From Antedon mediterranea (Eukaryota > Echinodermata > Crinoidea > Comatulida > Antedonidae), in assembly GCF_964355755.1 (NCBI RefSeq), contig NC_092676.1, positions 3,826,288-3,890,287 of the forward strand: DNA of 64,000 nucleotides, read 5' to 3'. The notes under the pieces are model-generated. The model was not told the DNA's origin and searched no databases. It was given only the letters and a program-made list of their open reading frames with translations. How positions within the stretch are numbered: the stretch's first letter is position 1; each line of letters starts with the position of its first letter. A program made the translations under genes and the position numbers. Of this stretch, positions 11,301-20,743 are shown one piece after another.

Positions 11301-12529
11301 TAGAATTTTGTCAATGTTAAAAATAACTTGTCTAGTCTTGTCAGGCCTGGTTGTCACAGATCAAAGCTAGGGATATTTTGTAGGGCCGGGTGGCTGGCTC
11401 TATCCCTGTAGGTAGGCCATGGAGGCCATATTTTATAATATGCGTAGGCCTAGATAGAATCAAAAGCCATCGTTTGGCATCGTGATGGCTGCTCAGCAGC
11501 TAGGCCTAGCTAGATACGGCGCGCCCTAGATACTACCATTTTGGTAACAGTTGAGTAGAGTAGGCCAGGTGCTCCAATGCGATCTAGCTAGGCTAGGTAG
11601 GCCTACGTCTATCCTAGCTACCCTACTATAAATAATAGGCTCTCTAGGCCTAGCCTAAGGTAGACAGAATCTAATTAGTTTTCTTGGCTAGGTTGAAGCC
11701 CAACAACAAAAAGACCTCAATAAATCGATTCTGTGAATATGGTGAGCATGAAATAGACTATGCGTCGCGACGCAAAGTCAATTTTTATAATGTGAACAAT
11801 AAAGAAATACAATTTTGTGTAATTTTTCATGCAATAATAGTTTAATACAGTATTTATGTAAAGGTTTAGCAATTCTCGAGCGTTTAGATTAGTGCGCATT
11901 GTTAATTGTGGTAATGAGCATTGTTGAAGGGACAGCAGAAGATGTTGATGTTGTCAATGCACCACCCCAACTCTGTTCGGGATTTGAACGCCCTGACAAA
12001 GAGACCGCTATTGTACAAAATGCCTGAATTCATTTATATGGCGGCCCTGCTATCACGGTGCGATAATAAGAGTGGGCTAGTAAAATAATGTATGGGCTAG
12101 TGAAATCTACAGTGAACTAGCCCAGTGGGCTAGCAACATGAAAAAGATAAATCGAGCCCTGTATACCCAAATATGGTAGTGATATATTAATTACCAAGGA
12201 TTGTTAGGCGCTCGGTTCTTTGTAGGGCGCCATATAAAAACTTGTATAGAATAGAATGTGACATCATCATGTCCATATATGGGCACATCACATTTTTCTG
12301 TCACATAAAGATTGATAGTGTAAACAGAGCTTTTACAGCATATCATTTTGTAAACTTTTTCATGGAAAGTTATTGTACAAATGATTAGTAAATGATTTTT
12401 TTTTGTGAACATGTATAGTTATTGTACAAACGATTGTTTTTTCAGACGTCTCAGCAGAAGAGACCAGGTCAAAGCAAGGCAATGAAACAACCAAGAGCTG
12501 CGGCACCACGAGTAGGAGGAAAGCGTTAA
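5361..12529 (+). CDS. RPL24: 60S ribosomal protein L24 (eL24), five exons
   Basis: This is a structural protein of the large ribosomal subunit in the cytoplasm. Coding exons are 5361-5365, 5500-5575, 6256-6503, 7483-7540 and 12446-12529, totalling 471 nt and 156 aa; the human protein is 157 aa. The start is ATGAA joined to ACTCGAG, giving MKLELC. The conserved N-terminal L24e domain has [15 protein letters not shown] at about residues 9-23 and [18 protein letters not shown] in the middle. A basic helix follows, with [19 protein letters not shown]. The C-terminus ends APRVGGKR, as in other animal eL24. All introns are GT..AG with matching phase. AATAAA lies at 12579-12584. Exon 1 encodes only two residues, common in ribosomal protein genes. 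Intron 4 is 4.9 kb and full of transposons. Confidence 0.97.
5618..5655. repeat. (ATT)n microsatellite and possible LINE 3' tail
   Basis: About twelve ATT units run into TTTATTTCCTTTATTGCATC. Read on the minus strand this resembles the AATAAA-containing 3' end plus simple tail of a non-LTR element. It lies in RPL24 intron 2. Confidence 0.6.
6531..6870. mobile_element. Fold-back MITE, ATGCACTTGTC family, best copy
   Basis: A 340-bp near-perfect palindrome. The left end ATGCACTTGTCAATTGTATG and the right end CATACAATTGACAAGTGCAT are exact inverse complements, and pairing extends through CGACCCCCGGGAGAGGTG. It is bordered by TA on the left. The centre holds repeated GTGCGTCA words. The reading frame inside is a by-product of the repeats. 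It lies in RPL24 intron 3. Confidence 0.9.
7030..7300 (-). repeat. A+T-rich dispersed repeat (TATTGTCCCC family), degraded copy
   Basis: On the minus strand it shares words with 27288-27642 and 29183-29508: a TATCCACTTTTGG-like run, GTAAATACA, and the AAATTTGACC / GGTCAAATT segment. It starts on the plus strand with TTAAAGATGTATATTTCCCC. It lies in RPL24 intron 3. Confidence 0.5.
7550..7620. mobile_element. Truncated fold-back MITE end
   Basis: ATGCACTAATTGTATGATAC followed by CACTATACGACCCCTGGGAG matches one arm of the 6531-6870 element. The other arm is absent. It lies ten bases past RPL24 exon 4. Confidence 0.75.
7906..8046. mobile_element. CTGTCTACACTATC-family MITE
   Basis: The ends are AAGCTCTGTCTACACTATC and its inverse GATAGTGTAGACAGAGCTT (here with AATAGTG). 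The interior has GTGATGTGCCCATATATGG, typical of the family. TA-containing flanks lie on both sides. It lies in RPL24 intron 4. Confidence 0.85.
8951..9613. mobile_element. 663-bp TIR element with GGGCTTATACCCG subterminal repeats
   Basis: The ends AGTACCGTACTGACGCGGGT and ACCCGCGTCAGTACGGTACT are exact inverse complements, and the pairing extends into ATAAGCCCA. The motif GGGTATAAGCCCAC or its inverse occurs five times, clustered at both ends. An 86-codon open frame (9065-9325) inside shows no recognisable domain. It is probably a non-autonomous DNA transposon. It lies in RPL24 intron 4. Confidence 0.8.
9892..10116. mobile_element. CTGTCTACACTATC-family MITE carrying a LINE-tail insertion
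   Basis: The element starts AAGCTCTGTCTACACTATCA and ends with its inverse. It is split at about 9938-10014 by TTCTTTCTTTATTTCC...GGCAAGG. On the minus strand that insert ends in AATAAAGAAAGAA, like a short 3' fragment of a non-LTR retrotransposon. Confidence 0.8.
10859..12333. mobile_element. CTGTCTACACTATC-family MITE split by a 1.24-kb element
   Basis: The left part begins AAGCTCTGTCTACACTATTA and runs to about 10923. The right part resumes at 12162 with CCCAAATATGGTAGTGATAT and ends GATAGTGTAAACAGAGCTTT. A small extra insert lies near 12190-12250 (GGCGCTCGGTTCTTTGTAG). It lies in RPL24 intron 4. Confidence 0.8.
10924..12161. mobile_element. Nested DNA transposon with CAGGGCTCGATTTA ends
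   Basis: The left terminus CAGGGCTCGATTTA and the right terminus TAAATCGAGCCCTG are inverse complements. The insertion is flanked on both sides by TATAC (10919-10923 and 12162-12166), an apparent 5-bp duplication. CTAGCCC / GGGCTAG words are repeated near the ends, and GTAGGCGGAGC appears twice inside. No transposase frame is present, so it is non-autonomous. A CAGGG start suggests hAT, but hAT duplicates 8 bp, so the class is open. Confidence 0.75.
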
Positions 12530-12841
12530 AACAACGCCTTCTTTTGTAAATTTATTCAGCTATGTGATAAAAAAAAATAATAAACCACTTCATGTCGTGA
12601 AGTAAACTATGATTTTGTTGGTTGTTCAAATGTTGTTGCTGCGAAGCTTGAGGTCAACCTTTCATCATGATATGAAAGGTCATTGTTTGTCAGAATCCAC
12701 CGGCTTATGAAAGGATTTTAAAATTTCACAAAAATGACTTTGTATGAATCCTTTTAATGTTAATAAACAGCACACAAAAAATTAGATTCAAATACCTAGT
12801 AGAACTTGAGAAATAAACAAATTAAATTTTGGTATAAAACG

Positions 12842-13060
12842 TCCGCAAAATGGCCGACTAACTGGCACGCCATCTTAATTTTTATGAACGTTCTATACGC
12901 ACGTACGAGATCGTCAAATTTAGAGTTTGAAACACCCGGGGTTGTAGCCACGGCAGCAGTCGTTTTGTGATTGGTTAATGAATTTTAATACAGTCCAATC
13001 ACCGCCTTGTCTCGTTCGCGGACTGTGTGGTGTAAACAAAATAAACAAACCCATCCTACA
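12842..13060 (+). promoter_or_regulatory. Promoter-like interval with YY1-type words
   Basis: CAAAATGGCCGAC and the inverse-oriented GCCATCTTAA resemble YY1 sites that often mark TATA-less starts. Two CCAAT-like words (CCAATCACCG; GATTGG inverted) and CpGs (CTCGTTCGCGGAC) follow. It precedes a possible two-exon transcript. No TSS can be fixed from sequence. Confidence 0.3.
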
Positions 13061-13149
13061 TGAGACTCACGTGTTGCAAGCTCCCTGTTGCTGCAGTCGT
13101 AGAAAATATCGATATTTCACAAATCAATAAAAAGTTGTGTCTGCAAAGA

Positions 13150-13990
13150 TTGTACGTGAAAAGAAGAAAGTGTGTATTTGTACATCTCTCACACTAAACC
13201 ACTCACGCAGACTACAAATTAGGCTAGGTCTAGTAGACTATAGTTTCTTCTAAATTCGCTAGTACTATACTAGGCCAGGCCAGGCCTACACATGGAGTTA
13301 CTCCATGGCCTACAGTACAAGAGAGTAGTAGTCGCCGGTCCACCGACGAACCTCCAGGAAGTGGACAAGGCGCGGGCGTAAACGTATGTAAAAGGCGACG
13401 TAAATAAAAAAGGTAAGCTTGTGTTGAACTTGTTTTTGGCTCTGACTTTTGTTATTGACTAATAATATAGTAATACAGTATATTATAATACAGTAATACT
13501 AATAATTAAAGTAGAGCAGAGGTGAGGCATAGAGGATTATTATAGTTTAGTTAGTAACTGTAATTAAATAATAACCTCTTTCTGTTTGTTACCAAGTCAT
13601 AAAATATATTACTATAGGGCCTAGGTAGGATTGAATAAAAATAATAGTACATTTCCATCCATTTATTGGTCTTATCTTTGCAGATTTATGGAATCAACAG
13701 TACATGAGATGGCTTTGAAGAACTGTAATAGTACTAGTAATAAAATTGTAAACATCAACAAATTATATGGCAGAAATACTAATAGTGTGTGGAATGAATT
13801 TTATTGAACAAATGTATCATAATGAGTTTGGAACAAGCAGGATTTTTCAAACGGGACATAAATTACTTTTGAGACCTGAGTGATACATTTTAATTCTATC
13901 TACACCAGCCAGCTCCATCATATTCAAGAGATGGATTCTTTCATAAATGTCCATTGTACATAGTATTTGGCTAAATAAATAAAAAAAAGT
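13150..13990 (+). ncRNA. Possible two-exon short or noncoding transcript
   Basis: A candidate first exon ends at about 13412 with AAG|GTAAGC. A candidate second exon begins at 13682 after TTTGCAG and runs to AATAAATAAA at about 13974. Only small frames are found: 29 codons from 13292, and 39 codons (13687-13806). I do not recognise either. The support is promoter-like sequence upstream, one consensus donor, one acceptor and one polyadenylation signal. It could equally be chance. Confidence 0.25.
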
Positions 13991-13999
13991 ACAGTAGTG

Positions 14000-15062
14000 G
14001 TTTATTTGTTTATATACCCAGAGTTACAGTATGACTGAAACCCTAGCACTCGCGTCTAAAGAATTCTATTATGCATATTTTACTAGTATTCTTCATAAAT
14101 ATTTAGTTCTGTAATTTTAATTGTCTGCGCTCATTCTATACTTGGTGTCTTAGTATACTGCATAAATGTATCGTGCAAGCATGATCCAAGTAGCATCTAT
14201 TATAAAGTACGCTGGGCATCTTTCTATTCACCTGAAAAAAGGAAAATGAATAAGCACATGTTTATCTGCCCTCAAAACAAAATAATAATTTAGTATAATG
14301 TATTATGTAGGTTTGATCAGTTTAAAATAGCAATGCTCAGTATCTGTGACCTTAATATTATAATTTGACTCTAACATTTGCGCTTCCATTCCAATCAATA
14401 AATACATTTGCTTATCCCGTCCATCAATTATCATAGTTGCACTCCAATTATAGACCTGTAGGTAGGTAAAAATACAAATGAATTGTTTATTTACTGTATA
14501 TGATACAAGCTCAAATACCCCTAACTAGGCCTGGCCTGTTATAACCTTTATTACTACATTAGAGAAAATCCACCTCTATTCATTTTATTGGGAATCCTAA
14601 TATTTAGTATTCAGTGTTCTGTTGCCTAGCCTAGCTAGGGCGGCATGTAATAACAAAAAAATATTTTAATAATGCGTTAGTCAGGACACTACAGCACACA
14701 ACAATATTAATAAACGTACTTATAAATAATGTGTATATACATAATAATATAATAATTAACACCCTCAACGATACATCAAGGAGCATACGCTCTCAGCTCA
14801 CCCCTGGCCGGGCGACTAAACACCGTATCCAGCAGTCATCACTACTAAAATAAAAGACCTAGGCCTCTAGGCCTAGCTAGCTCCAGGCCATGTCATTGTC
14901 AAACACCATTTACTCGTCCAACCGTTTCTTCAAAACGATGTTAACACCCGTGTTAACAAGACGATGTGGACGAATTTCCATCAATTTCAGTTAATTACAA
15001 CGAAATAATAATAAAATGAATGTTTCAATAATACGTGTATAATAAATATAAAATAGCGAAAT
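14000..15062 (-). other. Possible small spliced gene, product unknown
   Basis: A minus-strand ATG at 14981 opens 22 codons to a donor (GA|GTAAAT, exon end 14914). A second open segment follows an acceptor at about 14453; one frame reads 50 codons with DGRDKQMYLLIGMEAQML. Joining these two directly does not keep that frame, so a middle exon is missing or the segment is untranslated. A possible third exon follows TTTTTTCAG at about 14233, and an AATAAA lies near 14005. A promoter-like interval sits just upstream. I recognise no family. Confidence 0.3.
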
Positions 15063-15145
15063 AAACATCGCTCGCGAGAGGAGGGTCGAGAGAGAGGCCA
15101 AGGAGATCGACTCTGTGATTCTCACGCATGCGCAAAATAACTCCG
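15063..15145 (-). promoter_or_regulatory. Housekeeping-type promoter words
   Basis: CTCGCGAGAG at 15071-15080 matches the TCTCGCGAGA core of many ubiquitous promoters. ACGCATGCGCAAA at 15124-15136 contains the NRF1 palindrome GCATGCGC. Both stand within 170 bp of the minus-strand ATG at 14981. Direction is inferred from that ATG. Confidence 0.4.
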
Positions 15146-16230
15146 TGTACCCAGCCAGCAAGATAGGCATTTGGCTATGAATTTCGTAAAAGGTGGCCTT
15201 GAAAAACGAAATTAAAATCCGTTTTAAAAAAAAAATGGGTGATAATATGAATTAATTTTATTCGATTAGGCTAACATACTTATCCAAGAATAAAAATATC
15301 AAAGCGATAAGTAATTACTACCATGCTTTTGCATCAATCAATGATTTACTGCTAAATTCCTATCTCTGTAATACAAAAATAACTTTTAGTGACGTCACAA
15401 AAAGTTTTTCACAGGTTTCTCAGGGGCGTTTTGAGGGCGTTGTCGTCCTCCAAAACATTAAGTATGACTATTGCAAGCTTAAAACTGATTGATCTACACG
15501 TTGAGCCAATAAAATGATATTGCTAGGAACCCTTTCATATCCATTTTAAGCTTTTTTTGACCAAATGTGAAGTTTAGACAAAAAACTCGAACTTCTCAAA
15601 AAGTGTGTATTTTTTAGTCGCGTGCAAGCGCGACTCTACAGCTCACCATGTTCGGTCACTTGGTCGGTCGGTAAACACTAACTCGAATTTGCGCACACGA
15701 CTGCAGCCATGTATATGGCCTTGTTATTTTTTAAAAAATCACGCAATTTTGGACCATTATCACAACTGGTCTATGCTAGTATCATCTACTATGATGGTGT
15801 TAATGGTGTATCAGGTTTTATTGAAAAAACAAAAGCGATTTTTGGACCACTTGTTAGAATTGAGTGGTTTAATGAATAAAACAAGTTTTCATTTTTAGGT
15901 CCTTCGGTTGTAACCTGTAGTTGTCTTTGGACAATTGTCCAATGTCTACCTCGAAAACAAATTTCTTTCTCCTTTCTTTGTGACGCTGTTCCCAATGCAA
16001 AGATGTAAGCACAACGCTCGAAGGATCCATTGCATTGGTTCCAAGTGGCAAGTTGCACAACGAGATGAAGATAACACAGTTTGAATGTGTATCCTTTAAC
16101 AGTTGTAAATACTGTGATTATCAAACGTTGATGTATTGAAAAAACAAAAGCTATTTTGGACTACAAGTTGTTTGATCTTATGTCTGGCTGCGACAAGTAC
16201 AAACAGTACTGTACTATGTACATATTCTCT
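15146..16230. other. No gene recognised
   Basis: Overlapping minus-strand frames at 15789-16124 (111 codons) and 15869-16060 are the longest here. Neither shows a domain, and they overlap in different frames. An expressed gene is not supported. Confidence 0.4.
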
Positions 16231-16232
16231 TA

Positions 16233-16394
16233 AGCCGATTTTCCACTAGGCGAATTTGTTCGCGCGAATCGAAAGCGCCAGCTTGTACGCATGTGTATTC
16301 ATGTTTACATCTTCCACATCCTTCTCTACACATGCGTATTAGCTGACGCCTTCGATTCGCGCGAACAAATTCGCCTAGTGGAAAATCGGCTTTA
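16233..16394. mobile_element. MITE with AAGCCGATTTTCCACTAGGCG ends
   Basis: Left AAGCCGATTTTCCACTAG and right CTAGTGGAAAATCGGCTT are exact inverses. The pairing continues through GCGAATTTGTTCGCGCGAAT. TA flanks both ends. A single-arm relic (CTAGGCGAATTTGTTCGCGC) is at 49706-49760. Confidence 0.9.
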
Positions 16395-16944
16395 GGCGCA
16401 GGGTCTGTAAGGGGCATATGATCATGTCGCAGCTGCAGATAAACCTTTGAACTCTGGAACTCCACAGATTTCCTTGCTTATAGTAATCATTATACTTATT
16501 ACTGAATTAGACAGGCATCTCGGTCCCCATTAGGTGGGTGGTTCCTTTGTGTTCGTTGTTTTTTTGTGATTGATTGTAAAAGGCTGTATAGATGGGCCTG
16601 TTACTAATATTATTATGGGTTGTAGAATGAATAATAGTATGCACGTACAGTATAGTTATTAGTACAGTGTGGTCACTAGATATTTTTTGTAATTAAATAG
16701 ATGAATATTTGCCCTTGGGTTATGATCACTGCTTCGAGTACTCTATAAATAATTTATAGACGGTATGCTAATATTGAGAATATACCAAATAATGATTGAT
16801 AAATATTACCAGACATAATTAAACGTCGCCGCAAGGCCTCATTTCTGGTTTCTTTAATTCTAATTAGTGAAAAACCTCGAACAAACAAAATCATAAAAAC
16901 AAGATACAGTATGAAATTACATGGTGATAAGCCGTCTTCACGAG

Positions 16945-17515
16945 CGAGGCGTGGCCAGTGCAGTATTATGTTCTAGGCTATGAACCCACGCTCCTGGTAT
17001 GGTGTGTACGGCGGTAAAAACGTTTTTGACTCTGATACGAGCCAGACGTGGCCAGTGTCATTTGCTAGGCTATGAACCCACGCTCCTGGTATGGTGTGTA
17101 CGGCGGTAAAAACGTTTTTGACTCTGATACGAGCCAGACGTGGCCAGTGTCATTTGCTAGGCTATGAACCCACGCTCCTGGTATGGTGTGTACGGCGGTA
17201 AAAACGTTTTTGACTCTGATACGAGCCAGACGTGGCCAGTATCATTTGCTAGGCTATGAACCCACGCTCCTGGTATGGTGTGTACGGCGGTAAAAACGTT
17301 TTTGACTCTGATACGAGCCAGACGTGGCCAGTGTCATTTGCTAGGCTATGGACCCACGCTCCTGGTATGGTGTGTACGGCGGTAAAAACGTTTTTGACTC
17401 TGATACGAGCCAGACGTGGCCAGTGTCATTTGCTAGGCTATGGACCCACGCTCCTGGTATGGTGTGTACGGCGGTAAAAACGTTTTTGACTCATACGAGT
17501 CAGACGTGGCCAGTA
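16945..17515. repeat. 92-bp minisatellite, six copies
   Basis: The phrase TGAACCCACGCTCCTGGTAT starts at 16981, 17073, 17165 and 17257, and as TGGACCCACG at 17349 and 17441. The period is exactly 92 bp. Copies differ at only a few sites; the last has a small deletion (GACTCATACGAG), and the first has a diverged leading part. Each unit contains GTAAAAACGTTTTTGAC, a short self-complementary run. No gene is associated. Confidence 0.95.
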
Positions 17516-17607
17516 TAATTGTTCAACGTGTGCGCCGCTCGGTTCATCAGCCAGGCCATTGGCCATTCAGTCAGACAAAGGCAATCCTTGGTCAAACCAT
17601 TCGGGCA

Positions 17608-17854
17608 TACTACTCGTCCCACTAGGACGCAACACATCGACGTTTCATGCACGCAACAACGCAAGGCAAAAGAACACCGGAAAGCATAGTACAGCGCGTA
17701 CTCAAAAGTACGCAGGGTGACCAAGTCTACACGGACGACGGCATGCTGACGTTGATGCGCAACAAGCAGGTTTAATTCCACGCAGCCAAGGGCAAATACA
17801 ATTATTGGAAGGGCATTTTGTTACGTTGCGTCGCTAGTTGGAACCACGCTTTAA
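17608..17854. mobile_element. Degraded CCCACTAG-family MITE (long form)
   Basis: CGTCCCACTAGGACGCAACAC on the left and GTCGCTAGTGGGAACCACGC on the right bound a 247-bp segment. It contains ATTATTGGAAGGGCATTTTG, typical of the long form. Confidence 0.65.
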
Positions 17855-18289
17855 TGTTGTTCAATATACCCTAGAAAACCAGACACGGCTAACCACATAT
17901 TAGGCTTACACTTCACGGCCTACGAAAAGTTAAGTACTTAAATTAACTTCATTGATACGCCGCACGACTAAACGAATGTAGGTCTATACATTGGTTTAAT
18001 TACAAGCAATAAAAATATCATTACTTCATTTGCATATATCTGATGCTATCAATCATTATGTAATTTACATTAGTAGGTTAATGATAATTATCAATTAATT
18101 TGTTGTGCTGATTTTTTACTCGATTAATAAAACAATCAATTAGGCTTGGCACTGAGTAAATCAATCAAGAACACAAGGATACTTTATACACGCGCAGACA
18201 TAATGCGAACAACATTCCGACGAATTGGAATTTTCGATTGACGCCCGCCTGACCTACAAACATTCTGACTTCACGAACATTGTTAAGCT

Positions 18290-18680
18290 TGATTCCCACT
18301 AGAACGCAACGCATTGACGCAAAGTGCTGTATTTTGTAAAGCGTGGTTCCCACTAGCGACGCAACGCAAGGACGTAACGCAACGCAAGTGAATTGACCAA
18401 TCACAAGCGATGGCTTATTCGCTTTTGATTGCTAACTGCCTATAACTTCGCTGGTCATTGGTTAAAACGCTTGCGTTGCGTTTACGTCCTTGCGTTACGT
18501 TCTAGTGGGAACCAAGCTTTAGAAACACAACAAGTGGGAACTACTAACGATGCAACAGTGCTGCAACTATCGCAGGTTTGATTTCACGCAGGCGGAGGCA
18601 ATCGCAATTATTAGAAGAGAATTTTCTTACGTTGCGTCGTTTGCGTTACGTTGCGTCGCTAGTGGGAACCACGCTGTAGA
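18290..18680. mobile_element. Long-form CCCACTAG MITE containing a short-form copy
   Basis: The outer element begins GCTTGATTCCCACTAGAACG and resumes after the insert with AACAAGTGGGAACTACTAACG. It ends CGCTAGTGGGAACCACGCTG. The inner short form, AAGCGTGGTTCCCACTAG to CTAGTGGGAACCAAGCTT (about 18340-18520), interrupts it after GTGCTGTATTTTGTA. TA abuts both ends of the inner copy. Confidence 0.8.
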
Positions 18681-18702
18681 GATGTTCACAGCACTGTTAC
18701 GT

Positions 18703-18790
18703 CGTGGGTTCCCACTACTTGCATTTGTGTGATTACGCAATACAGCACTTTGCGTCGACACTGCATTGCGTTCAAGTGGGAACCACGTTT
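18703..18790. mobile_element. Partial long-form CCCACTAG MITE
   Basis: GTGGGTTCCCACTACTTGC through ATTACGCAATACAGCACTTT to CAAGTGGGAACCACG. One half of the long form remains. Confidence 0.6.
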
Positions 18791-19208
18791 AACATTCCGT
18801 TTACGTTTAAATCATTCATAAAAAACACATTAATATTTTCTTTACTCGTAATTAATAATACAGTAATTAATTTTCCGACTGACTGCCGTGTAGGCGTGAA
18901 TATTCTGTTAAATGTTTAGACGTATTGACTGAGCGTTTAAGTATTAAATACCAGTCATTAAAGATACATGCTATATACATTTTGATTAGTAAGCAAGTTA
19001 ATTGCTTTTCGAAGTAGTTATTTAGGTTGAAGATGTAAGAGTTGAAATACATGACGCCAAACTTAAAAACAATTTATAAAATAGATAATACTAAAGAATT
19101 ATCTTTGATATTAAAAATGCGTCTAGGTTCCAAATTTCAATATTCCTAGGCTGTATATACTGCATATCAACAAATAGAGTTTTTCGAATTAAAGAGAGCC
19201 CCTATTCA

Positions 19209-19521
19209 AGCTTGGTTCCCACTAGCGACGCAACGTAACGCAATCTACACAGCGAAAGAAAATGCCCTTCCGATAATTGTGTTTGTCCCTGCCTGCGTGA
19301 AATCAAACCTGCGATGTTCGCAGCACTTTTGCGTCGTCGGTTCCATTTGTGAATGCTCAATACAGCACTTTCCTTGGATGGATACGTTGCTGCGTTGCGT
19401 CTCTAGTGGGAACCACACTTAAAGCAACGACGCAACGCTACGACGTATTGCGTAATCACAAATGGGAACCGACGAGACAACAGTGCTGCGAACATCGTTG
19501 CGTCGCTAGTGGGAACCAAGC
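19209..19521. mobile_element. Two adjacent long-form CCCACTAG MITE copies, the second partial
   Basis: The first copy runs from AAGCTTGGTTCCCACTAGCG to CTCTAGTGGGAACCACACTT (19209-19421). The second, shortened copy follows directly and ends CGCTAGTGGGAACCAAGCTT at about 19522. Internal words ATTGCGTAATCACAA and CAGTGCTGCGAACATCG are shared with 31141-31347. Confidence 0.75.
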
Positions 19522-19523
19522 TT

Positions 19524-19705
19524 AAGCGTGGTTCCCACTAGCGACGCAATGCAAGGACGTAACGCAACGCAAGTGAATTGACCAATCACAAGCGATGGCT
19601 TATTCGCTTGTGATTGCTAACTGTCTATAACTTCGCTTGTCATTGGTTAAAACGCTTGCGTTGCGTTTACGTCCTTGCGTTACGTTCTAGTGGGAACCAA
19701 GCTTT
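19524..19705. mobile_element. Short-form CCCACTAG MITE, near-complete reference copy
   Basis: 182 bp, from AAGCGTGGTTCCCACTAGCG to CTAGTGGGAACCAAGCTT, bordered by TTA/TTAA. Inner arms GCAACGCAAGGACGTAACGC and GCGTTTACGTCCTTGCGTTA pair, and CCAATCACAAGCGA pairs with the TCGCTTGTCATTGG region. The whole unit can fold into one hairpin. There is no coding capacity. Confidence 0.9.
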
Positions 19706-20178
19706 AAGGGGACACCTTTTGGGTCCAACAAGTGTCCCTTGGGATGTTATGTTCCCTGGATAGGGTTTAGTCCCAGTTTTAAATACCTTTGCTCGTTTCA
19801 CAACAAAGTGTCACCTTACTCCAACCTGAGGTTTTTTTTAAAACCACAAGATCTAGATTTTCTTTGAATATTTTGCCGCGCTAATCGCAAATTTAATGTT
19901 GTTTTCGTCGGTACTTTCGTTAGGAAAAAACTTTTAAACCAATGGGCCAAACGTCCATTGAGACTACAACGGTGTGCTGTATTCGATATTGCTTTTTCGA
20001 CGCCCGATTTTTCTTTTTGAGTACAGAGGTTTAACATGCGTTTTCGCTGATTTTTATACACGCCACGCGCTTTTTCATTTTGCATGCGAGGACAGTTTTG
20101 GTATCTCTTGGTAGCTATTTATTTACGTGCTTGCATTTTGAGTACAGTAAACCAGCGATTTTGGCACGACGTTACCGT

Positions 20179-20295
20179 TTTTCACACAATACCTTGTACG
20201 GTATTGTATTGGTTTTTTTTCACACAATACCTTGTTTGTTTTTTTCCATACAATACCTTGTGTATTGCTTTTTTTTCCACATACCTTATATTGTG
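20179..20295. repeat. Short tandem repeat, ACAATACCTTGT units
   Basis: Three to four units of roughly 35 bp, each with CACACAATACCTTGT or CATACAATACCTTGTGTATTG followed by a T run. It is low complexity and creates small frames on both strands. Confidence 0.6.
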
Positions 20296-20316
20296 ATTGG
20301 GTGCCGCAATTATTGC

Positions 20317-20743
20317 TTCAGCTTGGTTCCCACTAGAACGTAAAGCGTGGTTCCCACTAGCGACGCAACGCAAGGACGTAACGCAGCGCAAGTGAATTGA
20401 CCAATCACACGCGATGGCTTATTCGCTTGTGATTGCTATAAACTGTCAATAACTTCGCTTCTCATTGGTTAAAACGCTTGCGTTGCGTTTACGTCCTTGC
20501 GTTACGTTCTAGTGGGAACCAAGTTTTACGCAAGGACGTAAACGCAACGCAAGCGTTTTAACCAATTAAGCTTGGTTCCCACTAGAACGTAACGCAAGGA
20601 CGTAAACGCAACGCAAGCGTTTTAACCAATGACAAGCGAAGTTAGACAGCAATCACAAACGAATAAGCCATCGCTTGTGATTGGTCAATTCACTTGTGTT
20701 GCGTTATGTCCTTGCGTTGCGTCGCTAGTGGGAACCACGCTGT
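20317..20743. mobile_element. Three-copy nest of short-form CCCACTAG MITEs
   Basis: An outer copy starts AGCTTGGTTCCCACTAGAAC and is interrupted after GAACGTA by a complete inner copy (20343-20524). It then continues CGCAAGGACGTAAACGCAAC and is interrupted again after AACCAATT by a third copy in the other orientation (20568-20742, ending TAGTGGGAACCACGCT). TA is present at both edges of the first inner copy. Confidence 0.85.

Noticed and set aside
15789-16124. 111-codon minus-strand frame and overlapping 63-codon frame
   Set aside because: No recognisable domain, no splice context, and the two frames compete for the same DNA.
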